From the NCBI RefSeq assembly GCF_900156105.1, contig NZ_FTMS01000004.1:62001-126000 (forward strand): a stretch of 64,000 nucleotides of DNA, given 5' to 3'. The notes beneath the pieces were generated by a model. That model was not told the DNA's origin, did not search any database, and worked only from the letters and a program-made list of their open reading frames with translations. Below, in pieces: positions 50,468 through 58,616 of the stretch (its first letter is position 1; each line of letters starts with the position of its first letter). Origin of the DNA: Alkalispirochaeta americana (GTDB taxonomy: Bacteria > Spirochaetota > Spirochaetia > DSM-27196 > Alkalispirochaetaceae). Both the position numbers and the translations under genes were made by a program.

Positions 50468-51958
50468 TCAATACCGGTAGGCCTCGGGCTTAAAGGGACC
50501 CGAAAGAGGCACACCAATGTAATCAGCTTGTTCCGGCGTCAGCCTGGTAAGTTCGACCCCAAGTTTTTCCAGATGAAGTCGGGCAACCTCTTCATCGAGT
50601 ATTTTATCCAGAACACGCACACCCGGCTTGTAGTCCGCCCGGTGGCTCCAGAGATCGAGCTGTGCCAAAACCTGGTTGGTAAAACTGTTACTCATGACAA
50701 AACTGGGATGGCCCGTGGCATTCCCCAAATTCACCAGTCGTCCCTCGCTCAGAAGATAGATGGAATGGGGCAGAATGGGGTTGCCTGCACTGTCAGGGCC
50801 ACCCCTCCAGGTATACTTGTCCACCTGGGGTTTAATATTTTCCCGAACCACCAGATCCGAGGCATTCAGGCGTTCCACCTGGATCTCGTTATCGAAATGA
50901 CCAATATTTGCCACAATCGCCTGATCCTTCATCCCCTGGAGGTGTTCCAGAGTGATAATATCCCTGTTCCCCGTGGTGGTGACAAAAATATCTCCCTGGG
51001 AAAGAACCGTCTCCAGCCGTTTTACTTCGTAGCCTTCCATTGACGCCTGGAGTGCACAAATGGGATCAATCTCGGTTACGATCACCCGTGCCCCCTGATT
51101 TCGGAGGCTCTGGGCACATCCCTTGCCAACATCACCATAGCCGCAAACCACAGCAACCTTTCCAGCGATCATGACATCGGTTCCCCGCTTGATTCCGTCA
51201 ATCAAGCTTTCACGACACCCATACAGGTTGTCAAACTTGCTTTTGGTGACACTGTCGTTGACGTTGATCGCCGGAACCAGAAGCGTTCCCTCCAGGGCCA
51301 TGCGGTATAACCGATGGACTCCGGTTGTGGTCTCCTCGCTCACACCGCACCATTCAGAAACAAGACGCTGAAAATACTGGGGATCCTGGCGATGAACTTT
51401 TTTCAGGAGCGCCTTGATGACCCCTTCCTCGTGGCTACCCGACGGTTCTTCCACCCAGGTATCACCCTTTTCCATCTGAACGCCCTTGTGAAGCAGCAGT
51501 GTTGCGTCTCCACCGTCATCAACGATGAGCTGCGGACCCTTGCCCCCGGGAAAGGAGAGCGCCTTAAGAGTCATATCCCAATACTCTTCAAGAGTTTCTC
51601 CCTTGAAGGCAAAAACCGGAACACCTCGAGGTTCTTCCGGAGTCCCTCCCGCGCCGGGAGGACCCACAGCAATAGCCGCTGCAGCGTGGTCCTGAGTAGA
51701 AAAAATATTACAGCTTGCCCAACGAAGATCGGCACCAAGCTCTGCCAGAGTTTCAATAAGAACCGCTGTCTGAACGGTCATATGGAGGGATCCGGAAATA
51801 CGAACACCCGCAAGAGGTTTCAGAGGGCCGTATTTTTTCCGTGTTGCCATGAGACCGGGCATCTCATACTCGGCGATAGTCAATTCTTTCCGGCCCCACT
51901 CGGCCAGAGAGAGATCGCGGACATGATAATCGGACGGGGAAAGGGGTGACGTTTTCAT
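50468..51958 (-). CDS. ahcY: S-adenosylhomocysteine hydrolase
   Basis: 496 residues, the long form with an insertion around residues 150-190, as in many bacteria. NAD-binding [18 protein letters not shown], substrate region [20 protein letters not shown], and the C-terminal EAYRY with its conserved Lys/Tyr are present. It splits SAH to adenosine and homocysteine. Head of the methyl-cycle operon; AAGGAG before the ATG. Confidence 0.96.
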   Translation of the reverse strand: MKTSPLSPSDYHVRDLSLAEWGRKELTIAEYEMPGLMATRKKYGPLKPLAGVRISGSLHMTVQTAVLIETLAELGADLRWASCNIFSTQDHAAAAIAVGPPGAGGTPEEPRGVPVFAFKGETLEEYWDMTLKALSFPGGKGPQLIVDDGGDATLLLHKGVQMEKGDTWVEEPSGSHEEGVIKALLKKVHRQDPQYFQRLVSEWCGVSEETTTGVHRLYRMALEGTLLVPAINVNDSVTKSKFDNLYGCRESLIDGIKRGTDVMIAGKVAVVCGYGDVGKGCAQSLRNQGARVIVTEIDPICALQASMEGYEVKRLETVLSQGDIFVTTTGNRDIITLEHLQGMKDQAIVANIGHFDNEIQVERLNASDLVVRENIKPQVDKYTWRGGPDSAGNPILPHSIYLLSEGRLVNLGNATGHPSFVMSNSFTNQVLAQLDLWSHRADYKPGVRVLDKILDEEVARLHLEKLGVELTRLTPEQADYIGVPLSGPFKPEAYRY

Positions 51959-51970
51959 GTGTTCTCCTTC

Positions 51971-52020
51971 GTTCGGTCAACAGGAAACGTACAACGATAC
52001 CCTCCTACAGTCAACCGAAC
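51971..52020 (-). promoter_or_regulatory. ahcY promoter flanked by an inverted repeat
   Basis: TTGACT (52009-52014), 17-base spacer, TACGTT (51986-51991). Arms GTTCGGT (51971-51977) and ACCGAAC (52014-52020) flank the promoter; the upstream arm is not transcribed, so a DNA operator is more likely than an RNA switch. The regulator is unknown. Confidence 0.45.
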
Positions 52021-52027
52021 GAGAAAA

Positions 52028-52048
52028 CGCCCCTTATCGGGAGGGCTT
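52028..52048 (-). terminator. Weak hairpin after gcvH
   Basis: On the minus strand GCCCTCCCGATAAGGGGC folds imperfectly and is followed by GTTTT. A weak terminator at best. Confidence 0.35.
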
Positions 52049-52062
52049 ATGAAGGTTCGTCT

Positions 52063-52446
52063 TTACAGTCCCTCGGTGTAGGTTTTGTAGGTGGCACTAT
52101 CCATGAGATTCTCCACCTCGGCGGGATCATCAAGTTTTACTGTGATAATCCAGCCCTCACCAAAGGGGTCTTTATTAATCGTTTCGGGAGTATCCTTGAG
52201 AGCTTCGTTGCACGAAAGAACCTTACCGCTCACCGGCATATAGAGATCGCTGGCAGCTTTCACGCTCTCCACAACACCCAGAGGCTGACCCTTCTTGAGA
52301 GTGCTTCCCACTTCGGGAAATTCCACAAAGACAACATCACCCAGCTCATCCTGGGCGTAATCGGAAATTCCGATGGTTGCCGTCTCTCCCTCGGTTCGAA
52401 CCCATTCATGGCTGTCCTGATACCATACTTTCTCATCGAAGGTCAT
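52063..52446 (-). CDS. gcvH: Glycine cleavage system H protein
   Basis: 127 residues from the ATG at 52446 (AGGAG 8 bases upstream). EWVRTEGETATIGISDYAQD, then LGVVESVKAASDLYMPVSG, with Lys in ESVKAASD as the lipoylation site. It shuttles the aminomethyl group in glycine cleavage. gcvT and gcvP are not adjacent, so it stands alone here; lplA at 44964-46064 could lipoylate it. Confidence 0.94.
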   Translation of the reverse strand: MTFDEKVWYQDSHEWVRTEGETATIGISDYAQDELGDVVFVEFPEVGSTLKKGQPLGVVESVKAASDLYMPVSGKVLSCNEALKDTPETINKDPFGEGWIITVKLDDPAEVENLMDSATYKTYTEGL

Positions 52447-52668
52447 AGCGATACTCCTATCGTTTTCCACAACTTATCCACATTGCGTGGACAAATAATC
52501 ACCCCCCCCAGGGGGGAAAATACCCTAAAATATCACAATTATTGTAGAAATATTTCTATTTTTGCGGAATCTGCGACGCTCTTCTGCCCCGCTTCGGGAT
52601 ACATCTTCGAAGGTATCCAAAAGTTATCCACAACGATTCCACAATGTTTCCTCTTTCGCGGACGATTT
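52447..52668. other. Intergenic region with DnaA boxes between jag and gcvH
   Basis: No gene in 222 bases. It holds two perfect DnaA boxes TTATCCACA in plus orientation (52474-52482, 52624-52632), a near box TTTTCCACA (52463-52471), a run of eight C and six G residues around 52502-52516, and an AT-rich stretch (about 52517-52565). It may be an auxiliary DnaA-binding or regulatory site. Confidence 0.5.
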
Positions 52669-53385
52669 TTATTTGCTTCCGCGATAAAAAATTCGCACCT
52701 GCTTATAGAGGCCTTCGCCTTCACTTTCGGTGCCGATATCTTCAATATCGTTCAGTGTAGTATGAATGAGCCGCCGTTCAAAGGGGTTCATCGGTTCCAG
52801 CAACTTGCTTCCACGATTTCGCTTTACCTGATCTCCCACTTTGTGTGCAAGCTGGATCAACTGTTCTTCCCGGCGCCCCCGGTATCCCTCGGTATCAAGG
52901 ATAACCTTTATTTCAGAATCAACAAAACGTCCCGAGAGAACGTTTGTCAAAAGCTGCAGGGCATCCAGATTTTTTCCCTTGCGGCCGATCAGGATATTTG
53001 TGTGTTCCGAGTCCAGACGGATTCCAATTTTATTCGATTCCCGAAAAGTAATCGATATTTTTGAGGGGAATCCCATTTTTTCCGTGACCGTCGTAACAAA
53101 ATCAACCACGGCATGCTCAAAATCTGTCTCGGGGCGAAGGGGCTCACCTTTTCCGTGAACACTACCTGCGCTGCTTGCAGGAGTTGCGGCATTTCGCTTT
53201 TCCCTGGGAGCTTCTTCCTTTTCGGAATAGTGGACGGCAATCCGGACCGCCTTGTTCCGGCCAAACAAGCCGCCGCTTCGGGTTGATACGATCTCCACCT
53301 CAAACTCGTGCGATTCAAGCCCAAGCGCTTTCACAGCAGCGTCTATTGCGTCCTGCTCTGTGCGCCCTTCAAATTCTTGTACCAT
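52669..53385 (-). CDS. jag: Jag/KhpB RNA-binding protein
   Basis: 238 residues. N-terminal Jag domain (EFEGRTEQDAIDAAVKALGL), a variable linker, a KH domain with ILIGRKGKNLDALQLLTNVL and a C-terminal R3H motif (NPFERRLIHTTLNDI). It binds RNA together with KhpA in other bacteria. Placed 3 bases after yidC, its usual neighbour. Confidence 0.92.
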   Translation of the reverse strand: MVQEFEGRTEQDAIDAAVKALGLESHEFEVEIVSTRSGGLFGRNKAVRIAVHYSEKEEAPREKRNAATPASSAGSVHGKGEPLRPETDFEHAVVDFVTTVTEKMGFPSKISITFRESNKIGIRLDSEHTNILIGRKGKNLDALQLLTNVLSGRFVDSEIKVILDTEGYRGRREEQLIQLAHKVGDQVKRNRGSKLLEPMNPFERRLIHTTLNDIEDIGTESEGEGLYKQVRIFYRGSK

Positions 53386-53388
53386 TAT

Positions 53389-55161
53389 CTACTCCGTCAC
53401 CTGGTGTTTTCGCTTCCCTGTAATGTATGCCTGCTGTGCCACTGTAAGAATATTTGAAAAAATCCAGTAGACCAGCAAGCCGCTGGGCATGTTGTAAAGG
53501 ATGAAAAAGAACATCAGGGGCAATCCGTATTGCATCATTTTCATCTGACTATTGCTGGTTCCTGCAGCAGGGTTCTGCATCAGTTTACTCGATAAAAGCT
53601 GACTTGCAACAAATAATATCGGCAGCAACCGTAAATCGTTCCAGCCAAGAAGGGGAAGAACGAAATCGCCAAAGTTCCAGATCGATTCCGGGGCAGAAAG
53701 ATCCGTTATCCATCCGGAAATGAAGGTGGCACCACGCAGATCAAAGTGGTTATTAAAGACACCAAACATGGCGATGAAAAAGGGAAACTGCACCAGCATG
53801 GGCAAACACCCGCCCAAGGGATTGACGCCCTCTTTTTTGTAGAGTTCTCCCATGGCCTGGTTCATTTTTTGGGGATTATCCTTGTGCTTTTCCCGAAGCT
53901 CCTGAATTTTTGGGTTCAGGATCTGCATCTTGCTGGTACTCTCAAAGCTCTTGTGGGTAAGAGGAAAAAGCAGAATTTTCACGATAATCGTGAGAATAAT
54001 GATCGCAGCTCCATAATTGGGGACAAAACGATAGATAATCTGCATGGCGAACTTCAGGATATTTTCCAGCCACCCGAAGAGAAGGCGATTATCTTCAATT
54101 TTCCCGAAATCCATGTTCTGAAGACCCAGGGCATTGTCACCGGACCGATCGTACCGGTTCAGCACTTGGGTAACTTTTGGCCCCACATAAAACCGTTGAA
54201 CGTCCCGATTTGCCGCACTTCGAAAAACCGGTCGGGACAGATACAGGGCAGCCCCATCATCAAGCCCGCGAGGGGTCTCACTGGAGAAGGTCCATGTATA
54301 GTTTGCAGATCCCGGAACAGCGATAACAGCGAAATATTTCCCTGCTATCGAGGCCCAGTGAAGTCGGTCCGTTTTCTGGTTTCGATCTTCGTTGCGTAGC
54401 CGGATTTCCCGCCGACGCCCTCCATCGTAATAGAAAAACTTTCGGTACTCGTTTCTTCCGTCCAGTTCCGCGTAGGAAGGACCAATTTGGGGTCCAAAGG
54501 AAACGCTATAGGAGCTCCCTGCGTAGTCCAGGGGAATTACCTGGTTTACCGAGTTTGTTATCTCGACAATCGTCTCGATCACATACTCGCCAGGATAAAA
54601 CCGAAAGGTCCGGCGCACTTCAAAGGGTTGGCCAGGAGTCCCTTCGATGTAGAAATCCCGGCGAAATACCATGGTATGAGGATCATCGGTGTAAACTTTC
54701 TCGAAAAGAGCTTCCACAGGGGGAGCCGTTTCATTTCCAAAATGAAACTCCAGAGCTCCCCTGTTGGTTTCTCCCCGCTTGATCATCTCCACAGGCTGAT
54801 CGCCATCGGCATAGGAGAGGAGTTTGAGCGAAATGATCCGAGCTCCCGCAGGGTCAAACACCACACGCATCGTCTCGTTTTCGTAGGTTACAACATCACT
54901 CGACAAACCATCCTGAGGCACTTCGCGCACAGGATTGCCCAGCACGGGACGCTCCGAGAGAGTAACCTCTTCCCGTGGTGGCAGTTCCTGCTGGCTCTCA
55001 CCCTCTGCCCTCGAGGGGGGGGCGGCATCCCGGGAATCGATTCGTTCTGTGGTCTCTGCGACAGGTATTGGCTCCGGGGGATACAGTATGTTCTGCACCG
55101 TAAAACCAATTGTAATAACTATGACCGACAGAACAACCGCAAGAAGGGTGTTCTTTTCCAT
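53389..55161 (-). CDS. yidC: YidC membrane protein insertase
   Basis: 590 residues, the Gram-negative type: an N-terminal anchor (LLAVVLSVIVITIGFTVQNI), a large periplasmic domain to about residue 345, and the conserved core with NPLGGCLPMLVQFPFFIAMF and GWNDLRLLPILFVASQLLSS. It inserts membrane proteins with or without SecYEG. Its AAGGA site overlaps the rnpA stop. No yidD lies between rnpA and yidC. Confidence 0.96.
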   Translation of the reverse strand: MEKNTLLAVVLSVIVITIGFTVQNILYPPEPIPVAETTERIDSRDAAPPSRAEGESQQELPPREEVTLSERPVLGNPVREVPQDGLSSDVVTYENETMRVVFDPAGARIISLKLLSYADGDQPVEMIKRGETNRGALEFHFGNETAPPVEALFEKVYTDDPHTMVFRRDFYIEGTPGQPFEVRRTFRFYPGEYVIETIVEITNSVNQVIPLDYAGSSYSVSFGPQIGPSYAELDGRNEYRKFFYYDGGRRREIRLRNEDRNQKTDRLHWASIAGKYFAVIAVPGSANYTWTFSSETPRGLDDGAALYLSRPVFRSAANRDVQRFYVGPKVTQVLNRYDRSGDNALGLQNMDFGKIEDNRLLFGWLENILKFAMQIIYRFVPNYGAAIIILTIIVKILLFPLTHKSFESTSKMQILNPKIQELREKHKDNPQKMNQAMGELYKKEGVNPLGGCLPMLVQFPFFIAMFGVFNNHFDLRGATFISGWITDLSAPESIWNFGDFVLPLLGWNDLRLLPILFVASQLLSSKLMQNPAAGTSNSQMKMMQYGLPLMFFFILYNMPSGLLVYWIFSNILTVAQQAYITGKRKHQVTE

Positions 55162-55170
55162 TATTGTTCC

Positions 55171-55518
55171 TTAGCTCTGAGGAATCGCTTCCGCCCGGCG
55201 AAGCAAGGTCTCTACCTGCAAAAACCGGTCGGAAAACTCATACAATCCGGGATAAAGGACAAAAGCCATATCGTAGTGGCCTCTTAGTTGCCCTTTTATC
55301 AGCCGGTATACTTCGCGTACATGTCGTCGTGCCCGATTCCGGGCTACTGCCCCCCGGAACATCCGGGGCGTAGTGAATAAAACACGGCTCCATCCCAGAT
55401 CATTCTCGACAATCCGAAGATGGAGCCCCTGCGTGCGATACACGACCTTACTGGAAAAAACGATTGATATCTCCGGTTTGCTCCGAAGAATTTCCGCTTT
55501 AGTAAGGTTTTTTCTCAT
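55171..55518 (-). CDS. rnpA: Ribonuclease P protein component
   Basis: 115 residues from the ATG at 55518, inside rpmH. The RNA-binding signature [15 protein letters not shown] is clear, and the N-terminal basic part [13 protein letters not shown] is typical. It assists the RNase P RNA in 5' tRNA processing. Overlaps the rpmH 3' end by 20 bases in another frame, without a good ribosome site of its own. Confidence 0.9.
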   Translation of the reverse strand: MRKNLTKAEILRSKPEISIVFSSKVVYRTQGLHLRIVENDLGWSRVLFTTPRMFRGAVARNRARRHVREVYRLIKGQLRGHYDMAFVLYPGLYEFSDRFLQVETLLRRAEAIPQS

Positions 55519-55654
55519 CCGCAACCGAAAGCTTCTTTCGTCCCTTTGCCCGACGGCGCTTGAGCACAAGACGCCCACCGGCAGTTTTCATACGGGCTCG
55601 GAAGCCAAATTTCCGGTTACGTTTGACGCGACTCGGTTGATAGGTTCGCTTCAT
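55499..55654 (-). CDS. rpmH: 50S ribosomal protein L34
   Basis: 51 residues. [20 protein letters not shown] followed by [20 protein letters not shown] is unmistakable L34. A GAGGAG site lies 8 bases before the ATG. The last residues (about ADEKKPY) extend beyond the usual 44-46 and are encoded where the gene overlaps rnpA. Confidence 0.96.
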   Translation of the reverse strand: MKRTYQPSRVKRNRKFGFRARMKTAGGRLVLKRRRAKGRKKLSVADEKKPY

Positions 55655-55715
55655 GGGGTATTCTCCTCGTCAGTTCGTAACAGGCGCGCAGTATAACGGC
55701 CGTGATCACCCTATG

Positions 55716-56222
55716 TCAACGTGAATCGTCCCGTTTCCGCAAGGCCTCTTCAAGTCCCTTCAAGTGACTCATGAAATCAGGATCCCTATAGGCGCTGTCC
55801 AGATCTTCCTGATACGCCTCCTGAGAGGCCTCTTGCAGGGAAACATCTTCGTTTTTTTCTGGAAGGGGCGGTTCGGGATTTTCCCCGGGAGGAATCCCTT
55901 TTGGCTCTGTCGAGAAATCAAGTGAAGAAACAACCATGAGATGAAGATTTCGAACCCCCAGGTCAGGAAAGGTTCGTTGAATCGATGCCACGATCTTTCG
56001 TTGTTCCAGGTGCATTCGCTGAAGCCACCCCGGATGATCAACTCCGACACGAACAGAACCGTTTTTTACATCGAGAACACGGGAATGAGCCGCAAAATCG
56101 GTCCCAACAATCCTGGGCCAGGCCACAACGAAGGGAACAATGCCATTTTCATCTTTCGCGCCCAGGGAATCCACTAGCCGAACGATCAGATCGCGGGCGC
56201 TACTCTCGTTGAAACCTTCCAT
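55716..56222 (-). CDS. dciA: DciA-like (DUF721) protein, predicted replicative helicase loader
   Basis: 168 residues from the ATG at 56222, overlapping the recF 3' end by 23 bases. The DUF721 core is seen in FVVAWPRIVGTDFAAHSRVL and VRVGVDHPGWLQRMHLEQRK; the C-terminal 60 residues are acidic and Glu/Pro-rich. DciA is the ancestral DnaB loader in bacteria lacking DnaC/DnaI, and the position beside recF fits. Longer upstream starts would lie within recF. Confidence 0.82.
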   Translation of the reverse strand: MEGFNESSARDLIVRLVDSLGAKDENGIVPFVVAWPRIVGTDFAAHSRVLDVKNGSVRVGVDHPGWLQRMHLEQRKIVASIQRTFPDLGVRNLHLMVVSSLDFSTEPKGIPPGENPEPPLPEKNEDVSLQEASQEAYQEDLDSAYRDPDFMSHLKGLEEALRKRDDSR

Positions 56223-57279
56223 CCGAAATAGTATATACCATTGTCTCCTCGGTACGATAGTCCCGAAAAATATTTCCCGGAAGGAATGTAAAGAGTCGCT
56301 GCTCTGCCGGGGGAAGCCTCGAAATAAACCTGTCCCGGCGAAGCCCATCCAGCTCCAGAAGAACATCGTCCAGGAGTAAAAGCGGAAGGCGTCCCGTTTC
56401 TTTCAAAAAAAATCTGGCCTGGGCAACACGCAGAATGAGTGAAACCAGACGAACTTGCCCCGTTGAAGCGAGGGACAGAAAATCACGGTCGCCATAGCGA
56501 AAAAAAAATTTATCCCTATGTGGCCCACTCGTTGTTGTTCGAAGAACTCTCTCGCGGGCATGATTCTTTGCAAGAATTTCAAGAACATCCTCGATGGTTT
56601 TACAACCCTTCCAGCTAGCCTGATACTCTATGGTAAGATCTTCCGAAAGACCTGCAATATAGCGGAACTCTTGGGAAAAAACATGATTAAATGATCGTAA
56701 AACGTCTTCCCTCCGTCGTTGAAGAGAAAGTCCTGCTTCAGCCAGGTGGTAATCATAAACAGAAATCATCTCGTAATCATGACTTTTCAGGAGTTGATTC
56801 CTGTTTTTGAGAATTTTTCGATATCTTCGAAGATCATCGATATAGAGGGGATAATTCATGCTCAGGGTCTGATCAACAAACCACCGCTGTTTTTCCGGAG
56901 ATCCACTGACAAAGTCCATATCACCGTGACGAAAGACAACCGTTGGAATAAGAGAAACCATGTCTTTTCTGTCCTGTATGGTTTTTCCGTCCCGATGAAG
57001 GGTTTTCCGGGATTCTTCGTAGCGGACTTCCATACGAAATCGATCTTCCCGGGAGGTAAAAAAACCGTCCAGGGCCATTTGATCTTCCCCGTGACGGCAT
57101 ACCTCCTGGTCATGGCGCGTGCGAAAACTCCCCCCATAACTCAAATAGTAAAGAGACTCAAGAAAGTTGCTTTTTCCCTGGCCGTTTTCCCCTATCAAAA
57201 AAACCTGGGGAGCAGCAATATCGATTTTTCCATCTCCCAAGTTCCGGAAATTGAATAATCGAACCCAATCAAATCCCAC
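56200..57279 (-). CDS. recF: RecF recombination-repair ATPase
   Basis: 359 residues. Walker A GENGQGKSNFLES, ABC-like signature LSLASTGQVRLVSL and Walker B LPLLLLDDVLLELD are intact. It loads RecA at gaps with RecO and RecR. It follows dnaN by 16 bases and overlaps dciA. Confidence 0.95.
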   Translation of the reverse strand: MGFDWVRLFNFRNLGDGKIDIAAPQVFLIGENGQGKSNFLESLYYLSYGGSFRTRHDQEVCRHGEDQMALDGFFTSREDRFRMEVRYEESRKTLHRDGKTIQDRKDMVSLIPTVVFRHGDMDFVSGSPEKQRWFVDQTLSMNYPLYIDDLRRYRKILKNRNQLLKSHDYEMISVYDYHLAEAGLSLQRRREDVLRSFNHVFSQEFRYIAGLSEDLTIEYQASWKGCKTIEDVLEILAKNHARERVLRTTTSGPHRDKFFFRYGDRDFLSLASTGQVRLVSLILRVAQARFFLKETGRLPLLLLDDVLLELDGLRRDRFISRLPPAEQRLFTFLPGNIFRDYRTEETMVYTISDGRFQRE

Positions 57280-57295
57280 AATCGACCGTATTCCG

Positions 57296-58408
57296 TTACT
57301 GAAGCTGCATGGGCATCACAATGTGATAATACCGGTCAAGAGGTTCCGAATAAATTGTAAGGGCCTTGTTCGGCTCAGTAAAATGGAGAGAAATTGTATC
57401 AGTATTGATTACACGAAGAGGATCCACCAAATACATATAATTCAGGGCAATTGTTGTATCGGGACCTTCAAATTCGACAGATACACTTTCCCGTGCTACA
57501 CCTACTTCACTTTCTTCGCTCCGAATCTGAATTTGCCCCGATGAGATATCAAGGTAAATCCTTCGGGATTTTTCTACCATCAGAGCAACCCGCTTTAAGG
57601 CCTCGGAAAAAACTGCTTTTTCCAGTTGAACACTGTAATGCTGCGTTTCGGGAATTACCCGACGGTAATTTGGAAACTGTCCCTCGATAAGGGATGAAGA
57701 GATGTAATGATTTTCAAAGGCAAAGAAAATGTGCTTGTCAGCAATTGCCATCTGAAGCATTCCCTCTCCCGTTGAAAGACGCCGAACAAGATTAAGTACC
57801 TTTGGTGGAATGATTACTCCCTCAAACGATTCGAGCCCTTCAGGTATTTCGTGAGATATCAGAGACAATCGGCGACCATCGGTTGCAACCATGATCAGTT
57901 TGTCATCATCAGTCTCCAGATATACCCCGTTCATGAAAAATCGAGTCTCGTCGTCAGAAACAGCAAAAGCAGTTTGTGTAACCATCTCGGCAAAATCAGC
58001 CTGGGGAAAATCGAAGTACCCCGAATCGATGTGCGTCTGAAGTTCGGGAAACTTGTCGGCAGGAATACTGCGAAGACGAAAATCAATTTCCTTGAACTTC
58101 GGGCGAATTACGAAATTCTCCCCTGTTGTTGCTGATCCCTGCTCAAACTCGATTTCTCCTTCGGGAAGAGAACGCAAAATGCCCTGGAGTTTGTCGCAGA
58201 AGACGGTGGTGATTCCCGGTTCGGTGACAATTACAGGAATTCTCGTTTCGAAACTTACCTTGAGATCAGTTGCCCGAACGATGAGCTCTCCATCGGCTGC
58301 ATGAAGCAAAACATTCGAGAGAATAGACATGTTTGAACGGGAGGCAATAATCTCCTGTGCGATCTGTACCTCACGAAGAATGAGGTCTTTTTCTACGGTG
58401 AACTTCAC
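57296..58408 (-). CDS. dnaN: DNA polymerase III sliding clamp (beta subunit)
   Basis: 370 residues from a GTG with AAGGAG 9 bases upstream. Three clamp repeats; conserved DGRRLSLISHEIPEG in the middle and YHIVMPMQLQ at the end. It tethers Pol III to DNA. Separated from dnaA by a 208-base region with DnaA-box-like repeats. Confidence 0.97.
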   Translation of the reverse strand: MKFTVEKDLILREVQIAQEIIASRSNMSILSNVLLHAADGELIVRATDLKVSFETRIPVIVTEPGITTVFCDKLQGILRSLPEGEIEFEQGSATTGENFVIRPKFKEIDFRLRSIPADKFPELQTHIDSGYFDFPQADFAEMVTQTAFAVSDDETRFFMNGVYLETDDDKLIMVATDGRRLSLISHEIPEGLESFEGVIIPPKVLNLVRRLSTGEGMLQMAIADKHIFFAFENHYISSSLIEGQFPNYRRVIPETQHYSVQLEKAVFSEALKRVALMVEKSRRIYLDISSGQIQIRSEESEVGVARESVSVEFEGPDTTIALNYMYLVDPLRVINTDTISLHFTEPNKALTIYSEPLDRYYHIVMPMQLQ

Positions 58409-58616
58409 TTTCCAGAACTCCTTTCCCCATAGGGATTATATATGTATATCAGTAGTAGTAATAGCAGAGACGGTGGATTTGTGGAAAACCCACTCAATCT
58501 CATATGCTGTATATCCTTAGCGGGGGGATAACCCGGTCATGGTTATCCCGGTGTTATCCCCTTATCCACAGTCCGTGAGGTTTTCCCCCGGTTATCCCGA
58601 GGATACACCCCGGTTA
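58409..58616. other. dnaA-dnaN intergenic region with clustered DnaA-box-like motifs
   Basis: One perfect box TTATCCACA at 58562-58570; TTATCCCG/TTATCCCC variants at about 58542, 58554 and 58592; one reversed copy near 58526 (GGGGATAACC); a reversed TTTTCCACA-type box at 58480-58488. The GC-rich half (58520-58616) contrasts with an AT-rich half toward dnaN. Confidence 0.6.

Noticed and set aside
51959-52062. SAH or SAM riboswitch upstream of ahcY
   Set aside because: The sequence lacks the conserved cores I know for these RNAs, and the upstream repeat arm lies outside the predicted transcript.
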